In this document: positions 41,039 to 50,283 of the stretch, piece by piece
Layout of the letters: each line of letters begins with the position of its first letter
How positions within the stretch are numbered: position 1 is the stretch's first letter
Notes under the pieces: generated by a model
Seen by the model: the letters and a program-made list of their open reading frames with translations, nothing else
What the model was told of the DNA's origin: nothing
The model's database searches: none
Source of the DNA: Fibrobacter sp. UWB5
GTDB taxonomy: Bacteria; Fibrobacterota; Fibrobacteria; Fibrobacterales; Fibrobacteraceae
Direction of reading: 5' to 3'
Assembly: GCF_002210295.1 (NCBI RefSeq)
Contig: NZ_MWQH01000009.1
Span: 62,001 to 126,000, forward strand
Length of the DNA: 64,000 nucleotides
Made by a program: the position numbers and the translations under genes

Positions 41039-41671
41039 ATGTTCGACTTATTTGTAGATACTTCGCGCAAGGGAATCTCGATGGCGCTTCTGGAATCGGG
41101 CGCCGCCGACCCCCGTTACTTTGAATCCATTGACGAGGCGGCGCGCGGAGAAACCGCGTCTGCCATGCTCGACGTCTTGCTTGAAAAGGCAGGCGCCGCC
41201 CTCGACCAGGTCACTCGCGTCATGGTGACGCTCGGCCCCGGTTCTTTCAGCGGACTGCGCACGGGAGTCGCCTTTTGCGAAGGCTTAAGCTTTAGCGGCA
41301 AGCGCAAGCTCTACGGCGTTTCTACGTTGCAAGCCCTCGCCTGCTTTGCCGACGCGCCCGAAAATGCGGCAGTTGTCATCCGCGCCCGCAAAGGCTACTG
41401 GTACCTGCGCCTTGCCGACAACGAAAGCTTTATCGAGACCGCCCAAGTGGTCGACGCCCTCAAGGCAAATCCGGTAAAGACCGTCGTCGTAGACGAGGCC
41501 GTCCTCGCCGACGAAACATTGCCTGCCGTATTCAAGGAAATCGGAGCCGCGACGGTTCTCGACAAAGGCCGCCCACTAAGCGATTGGGCCAAGTTGTTCG
41601 ATTCGGTCACCCCGAGCTTGATGCAAGAAGCAAACTACATTCAACCGTCGTACTTCGAAAAATTGCACTGA
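41039..41671 (+). CDS. tsaB: tRNA t6A biosynthesis protein TsaB
   Basis: 210 residues. ASKHA fold: LFVDTSRKGISMALL at the N-terminus and VTLGPGSFSGLRTGVAFCEG, the TsaB signature. With TsaC, TsaD and TsaE it makes N6-threonylcarbamoyladenosine at position 37 of ANN-decoding tRNAs. First gene of a three-gene operon with rimI, a common pairing. tsaD is not in the window. Confidence 0.92.
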   Translation: MFDLFVDTSRKGISMALLESGAADPRYFESIDEAARGETASAMLDVLLEKAGAALDQVTRVMVTLGPGSFSGLRTGVAFCEGLSFSGKRKLYGVSTLQALACFADAPENAAVVIRARKGYWYLRLADNESFIETAQVVDALKANPVKTVVVDEAVLADETLPAVFKEIGAATVLDKGRPLSDWAKLFDSVTPSLMQEANYIQPSYFEKLH

Positions 41672-41700
41672 GTTTGCCCAAAACCTCTAGGAACTGCGCC

Positions 41701-42144
41701 ATGTCCATTCGCAAAATGAATTCCGCCGACATTCCTGCCGTACTGAGGATTCAGGGCGAACTTGCGTTTCAGGACTGGAACGAACGACAATACGAACAAG
41801 AAATCAAGGCGCCCTACACCTACGCCGTCGTTTACGAAAGCGAAGGCGCCATTGAAGGCTACGCCGTATTTCACTTGCTGGGCGCAGATTCCGAACTGCT
41901 CTCGATTGCCGTAAGCAACAGCGCTCAGCGCAAGGGAATCGGCACGCAGCTATTGCATGCAGGGCTTTCGCAACTCGATCTAGACAAGTCCGACTGTTGC
42001 TTTCTAGAAGTCCGCGAGAACAACATCAAGGCACGCAACTTCTACGAAAAGCACGGATTTAATTTGTTCGGAATTCGCAAGAAATATTACGCCGATGGCG
42101 AAAATGCGGCGCTTTACCGCACCGAAGGAGCTCAAATTGGCTAA
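41701..42144 (+). CDS. rimI: Ribosomal-protein S18 N-acetyltransferase-like (GNAT)
   Basis: 147 residues from ATG at 41701 (CTAGGAACTGCGCC upstream); a longer frame would overlap tsaB. GNAT motifs: LLSIAVSNSAQRKGIGTQLL (acetyl-CoA loop) and LEVRENNIKARNFYEKHGF. Length and position after tsaB fit RimI. The gene name is by homology; the substrate is not certain. Confidence 0.87.
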   Translation: MSIRKMNSADIPAVLRIQGELAFQDWNERQYEQEIKAPYTYAVVYESEGAIEGYAVFHLLGADSELLSIAVSNSAQRKGIGTQLLHAGLSQLDLDKSDCCFLEVRENNIKARNFYEKHGFNLFGIRKKYYADGENAALYRTEGAQIG

Positions 42145-43120
42145 GCTACCCACCAAAAAACAGATTCAGAAAAAGAAAATCATCCTAAGCGCAGTCGCTG
42201 CCGCTTTCGTTTTCTTGATAATCGTCTTCTACATGGTCATGACACGAAGCGGTCACTGGCTTGTCGATGACGATGAATTCGAACATGTAAAGTGGGCCGT
42301 GGTTCTAGACGGTCAATCCGCCGACATGGAACGCATTGACCTCGCCGCCGAACTCATGGCAAGCGGAAAGGTCGATTCCGTGCTCATACTCGGTCGCCGC
42401 ATTCTCCGCAACCGCAGCAACGCCGAATTCTATCTCGAAGACTTTATGCGCCTCGGCAGCTTCGACAGCAACGCCGTCTATATCGCTCGACACGACGACC
42501 CTTCAACAATCGGCGAAGCCTACACCATTATCCCCTGGCTCAAGCAGCACAATGCCGACACCGTCTTGCTGATTACAGGAGCCGCCGCCACGCACCGCGT
42601 CAAGCGCATTTTCAACGTACTCTCGGGCGAATCTCCGGTTTACCTGACCACTGATATTCACCACTACCAGTATAACGCGGATTCCTGGTATTCCAGCCGC
42701 GAATCCCGCAAGGAATGGCTCCGCAACTGGCTATCGCTCGCCGCCTCCTATTTCGATTTGCTCCCGGCAGGCAACCTCACCGAAGCCGATTCTTTCTACT
42801 ACAAGCCCATTGTTTCGGCCAAGGAATACGAAGCCGAAAAGAATCCCGTAGTCGATTTGCAATCGCTGCTTCCGAAGGTCAAGGAAAAGTTGGAAGAACC
42901 GGTGGAACTCCCCAAGGATACGCTCGCCAAGGACACGATCGTCAAGGACACCACCAAAAAAGAATCCGCTAAATCCGACAAAAAAGAAACTGACAAGAAA
43001 GAAGCCGACAAAAAGGATTCTGACAAGAAGGATTCCGCTAAAAAAGATTCTACCAAGTCAGAGCAGAAATCCGAACAGAAAAAAGAATCTGACTCTAAAA
43101 AAGATTCCAGCAAAAAATAA
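42137..43120 (+). CDS. YdcF/ElyC-type (DUF218) membrane protein with Lys-rich tail
   Basis: 327 residues from TTG at 42137, preceded by AAGGAGCTCAAA and overlapping the rimI stop by 8 bp; ATGs at 42095 and 42104 lie deeper in rimI. One N-terminal membrane segment (IILSAVAAAFVFLIIVFYMV) and a DUF218 domain (~45-210): WAVVLDGQSADMERIDLAAELM, SVLILGRR, STIGEAYTIIPWL, VLLITGAAATHRVKRIF. The last ~85 residues are Lys/Asp/Ser repeats (DKKDSDKKDSAKKDS). DUF218 proteins are linked to envelope or peptidoglycan integrity. Confidence 0.82.
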   Translation: MAKLPTKKQIQKKKIILSAVAAAFVFLIIVFYMVMTRSGHWLVDDDEFEHVKWAVVLDGQSADMERIDLAAELMASGKVDSVLILGRRILRNRSNAEFYLEDFMRLGSFDSNAVYIARHDDPSTIGEAYTIIPWLKQHNADTVLLITGAAATHRVKRIFNVLSGESPVYLTTDIHHYQYNADSWYSSRESRKEWLRNWLSLAASYFDLLPAGNLTEADSFYYKPIVSAKEYEAEKNPVVDLQSLLPKVKEKLEEPVELPKDTLAKDTIVKDTTKKESAKSDKKETDKKEADKKDSDKKDSAKKDSTKSEQKSEQKKESDSKKDSSKK

Positions 43121-43142
43121 AACAGGCTAAGCAACCTGTTTC
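43119..43142. terminator. Bidirectional terminator between convergent genes
   Basis: AAACAGG-CTAAGCAA-CCTGTTT. On the minus strand, TTTATTTTTT follows the stem, serving the GH9 gene; plus-strand use is weaker. Confidence 0.6.
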
Positions 43143-43157
43143 AATTGGACAGAACTA

Positions 43158-44945
43158 TTATTCGGTGCAAAGCAACGCGAGCACTGCAGTAAGCGGCGCA
43201 TTCCAGTTAATGGCCGTTTCGTTACTTGCAAACGAGATGCGTTCATCCGTATATGAAAAGCCAGAAGCTTCACCCGGATAATGCGGCACCACATTCGGCG
43301 TACGGTGCATGTCCTGGCGGTCGCTGTTGATGCCACCCACCAAAAGTCCCGGAATCGGTTCTTCCACGCCATCGGAATGGCTCAAGCGGTGGTGCGGTTC
43401 TTTCGGCGAACTCCAGGCAGAGCCCGTCACAAAACTGACGTCTACCGGATTGCGTCCGTAAATGTAATTCACCAGTTCGCGGCACCAGAAATCGAGCGAC
43501 ATACCGCCCAGGCTAGGAGCCCAGCGCTTTACGATTGCAAGCGTCAGCGCGTGGTTTGCAATATCGCCATTGCTCCCCCAAATGAACCGGCGCACGGGAA
43601 TGCCGTAAGCGTCGGATCTCTGCAAGTCAATGATTTCGCGGGCTGTCATGGCAAGAGTGGTGCGGGCAGAAATGCGGAATTCTTCGTCCTTATCTTGCAA
43701 GGCGAGCGCAATCCAGCCAAAATTCTGGGTATCGCGCCAGTCCAGGCAAGACTTGGGCGGAATTATCGTCATGTCTTCCAGGAGCAGCGGGCGCAAGCTT
43801 TCGGCGGTAAGGCCTTCCACCGCTTCGCCGCGGGCCAGCAATTCGCGGTAAAGCATCGCGCGGGCCCAGAAAAATTCGTCTTCGGCATGTTCGTCGCCGT
43901 AACCGCCACTGCCTTCGGTATTATGCGGCCAATCTTCAAACGGGCGCGACACCGCCCAATTGTAGGCCTTTACCGCGGCTTGCAGGCAGCGTTCTGCGAA
44001 CGCCGTATCGCGTTTGCGATACACGCGCGAAGCGGCTGCAAGCGAGCCCGCAAAATTCAGCGTTGAGGTCGTCGACTTTCCCAGAATCATGCGCTTTTGC
44101 AAAATGTCGGAATCTTTAGGAGAAACAAAGCCGTCCCAATGTTCAGGCGTCACCTTAAAGAACACACCGCCATCGTTGTCCTGCATGCGCAAGAAGAATT
44201 CAAGTTCAAAGCGGACTTCGTCCATCAAGCTGTACATCTTGCGACCATCGGGACCAACCACCGGATCAGCCGAATTGATGGCCTTGTAGGCGCGATTGTC
44301 GCTCGCGGAATCCGCAATCAATTCGCAAGCGAGCAGCAACGTCGCAACAGACACGCCGCCATTCACAATGTACTTGCCATAATCGCCGGCATCGTACCAA
44401 CCACCGTGGGCATTCCAAGTTCCTTCGCGATTCATACTCGGATGGAACCCAATGCAATCGTCCAGGTGAGCCGCAGGCCTTGCCCACTTGCCCGCAAAAT
44501 CGGGAGTCAAGTCTACACCGCTACGCTGGTAATAAAAAGACTTGATGTTAGCGAGCAATTGGCGGTAAAGCCATTCCGTCGAAATCTCAAAAGGTTCGGT
44601 TTCAAAAACCAAAGCCTCTTTTTCGGCAACATTTTTCTTCAAAATCTGGATAAAAAAGATTCCCGTTTGAGAAACACCCGAGAAATCACCAGACCAAAGG
44701 GTTTCGCCGGTATATTCGCAAACGCCATGATGTTCAAAAGAACCCTCCACCAGAGAGCCTTCCCACATGGTCGACATATCATCGCAATGCAAGCGTCTTA
44801 CAACACGGAATTTATAGGAATCAGGGCCTTCGCTGGCGGATTTAAACTCCTGCGGATTCACAAAGAAAATCTTTGCCGCGTCGGGAGCATAACCGACATG
44901 GTTGTAGCGAACAGGAATCTTCATATGACAAGAATAGTTATTCAT
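43158..44945 (-). CDS. GH9 glycoside hydrolase, apparently without signal peptide
   Basis: 595 residues from ATG at 44945; an upstream ATG (44975) and one at 44924 are alternatives. An N-terminal CelD-type Ig-like domain (~1-110: IPVRYNHVGYAPDAAKIFFV) precedes the (alpha/alpha)6 family 9 barrel: GGWYDAGDYGKYIVNGG (catalytic-base Asp region), YIYGRNPVDVSFVTG, PHHRLSHSDG, and near the end FSYTDERISFASNETAINWNAPL with the likely acid Glu in ASNETAINWNA. No signal peptide can be seen with any start, so it may act in the cytoplasm on imported cello-oligosaccharides. Confidence 0.88.
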   Translation of the reverse strand: MNNYSCHMKIPVRYNHVGYAPDAAKIFFVNPQEFKSASEGPDSYKFRVVRRLHCDDMSTMWEGSLVEGSFEHHGVCEYTGETLWSGDFSGVSQTGIFFIQILKKNVAEKEALVFETEPFEISTEWLYRQLLANIKSFYYQRSGVDLTPDFAGKWARPAAHLDDCIGFHPSMNREGTWNAHGGWYDAGDYGKYIVNGGVSVATLLLACELIADSASDNRAYKAINSADPVVGPDGRKMYSLMDEVRFELEFFLRMQDNDGGVFFKVTPEHWDGFVSPKDSDILQKRMILGKSTTSTLNFAGSLAAASRVYRKRDTAFAERCLQAAVKAYNWAVSRPFEDWPHNTEGSGGYGDEHAEDEFFWARAMLYRELLARGEAVEGLTAESLRPLLLEDMTIIPPKSCLDWRDTQNFGWIALALQDKDEEFRISARTTLAMTAREIIDLQRSDAYGIPVRRFIWGSNGDIANHALTLAIVKRWAPSLGGMSLDFWCRELVNYIYGRNPVDVSFVTGSAWSSPKEPHHRLSHSDGVEEPIPGLLVGGINSDRQDMHRTPNVVPHYPGEASGFSYTDERISFASNETAINWNAPLTAVLALLCTE

Positions 44946-45013
44946 AATACTATTCTCTAGCTCCCTTGTATACATATCTGTTTACCGCTGCAACCGCGCA
45001 TATTCCAAATCCA

Positions 45014-45064
45014 TCCCTAATGATAACGAACTATAGCAAATTCTTTGCTATAGTTCGAAAAAAT
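45014..45064. promoter_or_regulatory. Perfect 14-bp hairpin flanked by direct repeats
   Basis: CGAACTATAGCAAA-TTC-TTTGCTATAGTTCG (45027-45057). The same ATCCCTAA sequence lies on both sides (from ~45013 and ~45062). No U-run follows the stem on the minus strand, so it looks more like an operator or inserted element upstream of the GH9 gene than a terminator. Confidence 0.5.
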
Positions 45065-45098
45065 CCCTAAAAAAAGCGTAATTTTTTGTTTGGGTTAG

Positions 45099-48000
45099 CT
45101 AGAACTCGTAATTCAAGGCCGCAATTATGTAGAAATCTTTATATTGGTCGGCCTTGCTATCCGGGCGGTAGTTCAGGAGCGTACCAATGGTCCAGTCAGA
45201 ATACAACGCCGGAGAATGATGAATGCGCAGCTTTGCAGAGGCGTCAAGGTCAAATTCCATTTCGTCGTAATCCTGGTTCATGATTTCGTAGCTCAACAGG
45301 TTCTGGCGAAGGCTACCCGACAGCGTAAGGTCCAGGAAATCCGGCTTGAGTTCCATTTCCAGGTTATCCATCAAGGTCCATTCGAATTCGCTCATGTCGT
45401 TGCGGTTGTAGATCTTGTACCTAGGCGTCAAGGAAACCGTATTGCGAATTCCTTCGAGCGTCGTCGTCAAAGAAATCGGATAGCGCTGTTCCAAGTAGTC
45501 GCTGCCATGCAGGTAATAACCGAGAATGCCGTAAGTCTGGTACTTGAACTGGAAACGAGAAAGCAAGCGGTCCTGTTCGAATTCAGACATGTCCGTAAAC
45601 ACCACCAACACACCGCCGATGTTCAGCACATGTTCCGGCATCTTGTAAGACCAGCCCAATTCCAGGGTATGCTTCATCAGTTTTTCGGTGAACTGGGTCG
45701 CCAAATAAGGTTCATCGGCCAAGGCGTAGTAATCGGCCCAGCGGGCAGAGTCGATCTTGATGGTGTCAACGCCGTTGAAAACCTTCATCGACGGGCGACC
45801 CTTGATTTCTTCGAACCACGGATCGTTATAAATGCCCGAAAGGGCAGAATAGTTGGCGTACAGGCGCTGCGGCGTGCTACGCGTTCTGTAATTGAAGGCA
45901 TACTTGAACGTAAGACCCATCTTGTCGTTCAACTTAAAATCGTTCTTCACGTAACCATCATGAATGTAGAGCGTTCTTACAGGATCCTGTTCATGTTCCT
46001 TGAGCCAGTTGGTGTGCGCGCCCGGGAGTCCCCACTGCGTACCTTCGCCCATACCGAATAAATTGTAATCGTTACCCTGGCCAGCAGCGTTTTCGACATT
46101 CAAGCAGTAACCGAATCCAAAATTCCAGAAGTCGTAAATCTTTTGCTTCAAGTTACCGCCGAGCATACGGGAATTCTGCAGCAAGTCTTCGGAACCGGCG
46201 CTGTAGTATTCGCTCCCCACATACCTGAAGAAACCTTCCACAAAAGTACGCGGATTCGACCACTGGTACGCACCAGAGAATGCCCAATGTTCATGGCCCC
46301 AGAATTCACCGCTCGTCGGAGCAATGTCATCGGTATGGATCGTCTTGGCGACCTCACGAGCCTTGTTCAAAAGCCTCTTCAATTCTTCGCGCATTTCAGC
46401 GGGAGTCATCATCGAATTTTCACCGAAGATCTGTTCCAGCTTTCTTCTGCTGAGCGAATTCACTTCGTTCACATTGCTCATCAACTTGTTGAGCAAAGCA
46501 AAATTAGACGGATCAAGCCCAGCTTCCGAGAACACCTGGTTCACGGCACGTATCTTGGCCGCATTCAGCGTATCTGCAGCACCCACTGCAATCTGGCCAT
46601 TCAGCTTGATATCACCCGGATAAAACAGCCAGTTTCCATCGGCGAACAAGTTTCTCGAAGACACCACCGGTTTTGCGGTATTCGTGTTCGGGTCCATGCC
46701 GTCTCTCAAGAAGGGGTCTTCCAGATAATCCTTACTTGCCACAAAGCCCAAGGTTCCGTTAAAGCGACGGTGCATATTCCAGCGGACCTTTCCGCCACCC
46801 ACCATTCTCTGGGCTTCGGCTTCGCCGTCATCCACGTAATCCTGGTAAACGTCGTAATTGCGTTCGCCCACCGTCTTGGGGGCATTCATTTCACCCATGA
46901 ACACAGAGCCCATGAACATCGGGTCATTGGCTGAATTTTTGAACAAATTCATATCATAGCTTGCACCAAAGGCATGTAGTCCCGCCAAGTAAAGTTCGCC
47001 AGCGTTCGTATAGAAATCACCCAACACCAAGTGTTGCATGTCATCGGTATAACTGGCCTGGAACTGGTAAACCTTAAAGTGGTCCCATGCATCGCTCGAA
47101 ATATCGGTCACCACCTCGAATGTCGCACCCGTCGGCGATTTCATCAACAGGTTTGCGTTCCAGTTCGTAAAGAATCCAGGAACCTGGAAGTAGTTGATAT
47201 AACGTTCACCAGGTTTGATCGTATCGTCTTGCGAAATATAATCTTCGGCCGAAGAATTGTGGCGGGTCAGCACCTTGTGGTAACCCAGTTCAATGCCCAC
47301 GTTACCCGAAATGCTCCATGATGAATCTTGAGACTCCTTCATGTTGCCCGCATACTTGGCAGCGTCGGCATACGGATTCACCGGTTCTTCACCAAGGTCA
47401 TTCTTGTATTCGGAAGCGTTTCTCGCAAACAGTTTCGAATTGTCCTCCAATGCCGGGCGAATATCCTGCGGCGGGATATCTTCGGCCACAAAAGCGACTT
47501 CGTTGTTTTCTACGGTAGAATTTCTTTGCGTCAGAACGTTGTTGCCTAAATCAACAATACCGACTTCATTCATGTCGATTTGCGTACGCATTAGGTTCAC
47601 AGTCGAATTCTCGCCTGCAAAGAGGGCCACATGGTTGCCCGAAAGCGTAGACGCGTCAATATCGATCTCGGCACTGTGCGTTGCCCACACACCGACATTT
47701 ATACAGTCTTCGACTCGAGTCCACTGCAGGGCCACAGAGCCGTTGCGCACAAACACGCCCGCACGGCCCGCATTCGAAATAACACCGTCTCGCACATCGA
47801 GCGAACCGCTTTCGACCGCAATGCCGAACATGGCGTTTTCGATATGGGTTCCCTGAATTTCAGAGCGCTTGACACCCGTAACCGTAATTCCGTTCCACAA
47901 CTTGCCATCTTCGGCAGAAGTCATGGTCACCGTGTTACCCTTTTCGCCCATAATGGCAACCGAGCCACCACGGACATCAAGCCCCGTCCCTTCGGAAAAA

Positions 48001-48215
48001 TAAAGAGCCGTACCCGCTTCGACGACTAGCGCCTTCCCCTCGGGCACGACAATGGTTTCATTCACCAGATACGGTGAGTTGTCTTTCTTTAAAAATCCGG
48101 TAAGTGTACCGCCTATGACACTCTTTTCGAGCGTGCCCCCTTCAACGGCAAAAGCACTCGCATGGAGTGCTACCATAAATATTGCGGTTGAAGTCCAAAC
48201 CCTTAGCTTCATCAA
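45099..48215 (-). CDS. Large outer-membrane protein: beta-helix plus beta-barrel
   Basis: 1038 residues, signal peptide MMKLRVWTSTAIFMVALHASAFA. Residues ~35-250 show beta-helix repeats (ALVVEAGTALYFSEG, GSVAIMGEKGNTVTM, NAMFGIAVESGSLDVRDG, VFVRNGSVALQWTRVEDC). From ~290 to the end, long amphipathic strands with aromatic girdles (FEVVTDISSDAWDHFKVYQFQAS, LSRFQFKYQTYGILGYYLHG, FYIIAALNYEF) and a terminal Phe indicate an outer-membrane barrel. No family recognised. Its ATG overlaps the FecR-domain stop by 4 bp, so the two are co-translated. Confidence 0.75.
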   Translation of the reverse strand: MMKLRVWTSTAIFMVALHASAFAVEGGTLEKSVIGGTLTGFLKKDNSPYLVNETIVVPEGKALVVEAGTALYFSEGTGLDVRGGSVAIMGEKGNTVTMTSAEDGKLWNGITVTGVKRSEIQGTHIENAMFGIAVESGSLDVRDGVISNAGRAGVFVRNGSVALQWTRVEDCINVGVWATHSAEIDIDASTLSGNHVALFAGENSTVNLMRTQIDMNEVGIVDLGNNVLTQRNSTVENNEVAFVAEDIPPQDIRPALEDNSKLFARNASEYKNDLGEEPVNPYADAAKYAGNMKESQDSSWSISGNVGIELGYHKVLTRHNSSAEDYISQDDTIKPGERYINYFQVPGFFTNWNANLLMKSPTGATFEVVTDISSDAWDHFKVYQFQASYTDDMQHLVLGDFYTNAGELYLAGLHAFGASYDMNLFKNSANDPMFMGSVFMGEMNAPKTVGERNYDVYQDYVDDGEAEAQRMVGGGKVRWNMHRRFNGTLGFVASKDYLEDPFLRDGMDPNTNTAKPVVSSRNLFADGNWLFYPGDIKLNGQIAVGAADTLNAAKIRAVNQVFSEAGLDPSNFALLNKLMSNVNEVNSLSRRKLEQIFGENSMMTPAEMREELKRLLNKAREVAKTIHTDDIAPTSGEFWGHEHWAFSGAYQWSNPRTFVEGFFRYVGSEYYSAGSEDLLQNSRMLGGNLKQKIYDFWNFGFGYCLNVENAAGQGNDYNLFGMGEGTQWGLPGAHTNWLKEHEQDPVRTLYIHDGYVKNDFKLNDKMGLTFKYAFNYRTRSTPQRLYANYSALSGIYNDPWFEEIKGRPSMKVFNGVDTIKIDSARWADYYALADEPYLATQFTEKLMKHTLELGWSYKMPEHVLNIGGVLVVFTDMSEFEQDRLLSRFQFKYQTYGILGYYLHGSDYLEQRYPISLTTTLEGIRNTVSLTPRYKIYNRNDMSEFEWTLMDNLEMELKPDFLDLTLSGSLRQNLLSYEIMNQDYDEMEFDLDASAKLRIHHSPALYSDWTIGTLLNYRPDSKADQYKDFYIIAALNYEF

Positions 48216-49843
48216 CGCACCTCGTAATCCTTCTTAGCTCTAGCCGTGTATCCACTCTTGTGGACGACTTCGATATCTACATGGTTCTTCGCAGTTCGCG
48301 AAACCATTAACGGAATCTGGTAATCCAAAGTATGAATCTGTGTCAACGATTCCTGCAAGATAATCTTTCCGTCAAACCGGACTGTCACCTTGCTCAAGTA
48401 TTCAGGATCGTTTTCAGGAATCCGGATTCTAAACTGGAGCGTTTGCGAAATGCGATCAGGAATATCTTGCGGCGGAGGCGGAACCTTCAAGATTTCTCGA
48501 GGCTTTCCAAAGACATCAATCGTGAATCGCTTGTTCGGATAGCAGCCCATGGTCTTTGTGAGTTCGACCTTGTTGGCGGCCTGGTCTTCGACGCGAACGA
48601 CGTATTCGTGGCGGCCATTCTGGAGTTTAACTCTCTTCTGGGCATTCTTGGTAATCGTTTCTTCCGAAATCTGGCTACCGTCCGATTCAATGGCCATCAC
48701 GGCAGCATCGTTCTGCATGTCGCCCACCGACACGTTTGCAACGCAGTGCAAGGAGTCGTAAGACGAAATGGCGGCGGTCGGAGCCTTGGTATTGACTTCG
48801 GAGCAAGCCTTATTGATCTGCAAGTCGATCGTCTTGGAATTCGTGAGGCCGGCGCCCTTGAATTCAAGCGTTGCCTTGTCAGCGGTCCAGAGGCCGTTTT
48901 CGTCGCTAATGGCAATCTTTTCAGAGAAGGTGTGAGCCTTGCCGTCAGCGGCGCGGATCAAGTTTTCGGAAGTAAAACCCTTGCCCACCGTCAAGATCAG
49001 CGATGCATTTTCGTCAGAGGTACGGTAAGAACCATCGACCGAAAGACCGCCTTCGCAGATTTCTACCGGAGAGGTCGTGGTCAGAATAAATCCATCTGCC
49101 GGAAGCGTTGCAGCCGCCTTCTGGGCTTCTTCGCGCAGTTCCTGCTGGAAGGTAGAGTCGGCCTTCTGCAATTCAGTCTGCAAGTCCTTCACCGACTTGG
49201 ATTTGTCTGCCAAGATCTTGCTCAAGCGCTTGGCAAAGCGGGCTTCGCCCGAAGAGGCCAGTTTTACGACCACCAGGGAATCCGTCCCGAACGTGGTTTC
49301 GCCAGCGCCGATAAACACCGGCTTGTCAGAGCCTGCGGGCGTAATTTCGAGCTTACCAGTCTTAAGGCCAGCAAAGAACACGCCTTCGCCGCCAATGTAA
49401 CCTTCGGTACCGCGAATCGATGCGGTTGCGGTTCCGGTCTTAAAGATAAACTTGGATTTTTTGTTTTTGAGTTTATGGACGGCAAAGTTCAAGAAACCTT
49501 TTTCGACATCGATCTTAGTTTCAAAGCCACCTTCGTCGTTGGGTTCAAAGAGTTTTTCCATTTCGACGATGGTGTTTTCGCCAATCATAATGGAGCTGCC
49601 GTCAGGGAGTCCGAACACGACTTCGGATTCGACACCCGTACGCACCTTGTCGGACTGATACACCTTGGCACCAGTCTTAATGTGAATCCATTCGTTCTGT
49701 TTAGCTTTCCAGCGGTCCACTTCACCCAAGGCCATACGGACTTTACCGACCGCTGTCGCAGAAAATACCATTGCCGGCATTACGGCAAGAATCATCATCG
49801 AGCGTAAAAATGTCTTACTTGAAATGGAAACTCTGACCATCAT
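48212..49843 (-). CDS. Secreted FecR-domain protein
   Basis: 543 residues. Signal peptide MMVRVSISSKTFLRSMMILAVMPAMVFSA. The FecR domain (~50-190) is clear: WIHIKTGAKVYQSDKVRTG, SEVVFGLPDGSSIMIGENTIV, FIFKTGTATASIRGTEGYI. There is no N-terminal cytoplasmic or single-pass anti-sigma part, so it is not a classic sigma regulator. A coiled-coil-like segment follows (~215-260: LSKILADKSKSVKDLQTELQKAD), then Ig-like beta regions with Cys pairs. AAAGGGGCTA precedes the start. With the coupled barrel protein it may form an envelope complex. Confidence 0.82.
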   Translation of the reverse strand: MMVRVSISSKTFLRSMMILAVMPAMVFSATAVGKVRMALGEVDRWKAKQNEWIHIKTGAKVYQSDKVRTGVESEVVFGLPDGSSIMIGENTIVEMEKLFEPNDEGGFETKIDVEKGFLNFAVHKLKNKKSKFIFKTGTATASIRGTEGYIGGEGVFFAGLKTGKLEITPAGSDKPVFIGAGETTFGTDSLVVVKLASSGEARFAKRLSKILADKSKSVKDLQTELQKADSTFQQELREEAQKAAATLPADGFILTTTSPVEICEGGLSVDGSYRTSDENASLILTVGKGFTSENLIRAADGKAHTFSEKIAISDENGLWTADKATLEFKGAGLTNSKTIDLQINKACSEVNTKAPTAAISSYDSLHCVANVSVGDMQNDAAVMAIESDGSQISEETITKNAQKRVKLQNGRHEYVVRVEDQAANKVELTKTMGCYPNKRFTIDVFGKPREILKVPPPPQDIPDRISQTLQFRIRIPENDPEYLSKVTVRFDGKIILQESLTQIHTLDYQIPLMVSRTAKNHVDIEVVHKSGYTARAKKDYEVR

Positions 49844-49944
49844 TAGCCCCTTTCTATATCAAGTAAAAAGATATTCTTTTTTTACGCAAAAAGCATTACT
49901 TTTTTTTACGAGGTGATATAAATCAAGCCCTAAACAGGCTTTTT

Positions 49945-50274
49945 TTAGCCACCGGCGAGTTTCACCGTATAACCGCGCTTTTCAAGCTCGGTTTTAAGCA
50001 AATTTCGCTTGTCGCCCTGGATTTCGATCACAAAATCCTTGACCGAGCCGCCTACCCCGCACTTTTGCTTAAGTTCGCGGCCCAATTCCTTGAGTTCGGC
50101 TTCGTCGAGCGGCACGCCAGTCACTACACTGGCCATTTTTCCGCCCCCGAGGCGCTTGAGCTGGATTCTTACCACGCCATCGCCCTGCGGACGCTCCGCC
50201 TTGGGCTTTTCCTGCTTGACACGGCCCCCCAATGCGGTAGAATAAACCAATGTAGAACGTTCCTCAATACCCAT
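49945..50274 (-). CDS. SUI1/eIF1-family translation factor (YciH-like)
   Basis: 109 residues from ATG at 50274 (GAGGTTGGTA upstream). The C-terminal ~80 residues are the SUI1 fold: VRIQLKRLGGGKMASVVTGVPL, LGRELKQKCGVGGSVKDFVIEIQGD, LLKTELEKRGYTVKLAGG. Bacterial members are thought to check initiation complexes, by analogy to eIF1. It lies 9 bp after the Aas-like gene. Confidence 0.9.
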   Translation of the reverse strand: MGIEERSTLVYSTALGGRVKQEKPKAERPQGDGVVRIQLKRLGGGKMASVVTGVPLDEAELKELGRELKQKCGVGGSVKDFVIEIQGDKRNLLKTELEKRGYTVKLAGG

Positions 50275-50283
50275 TACCAACCT

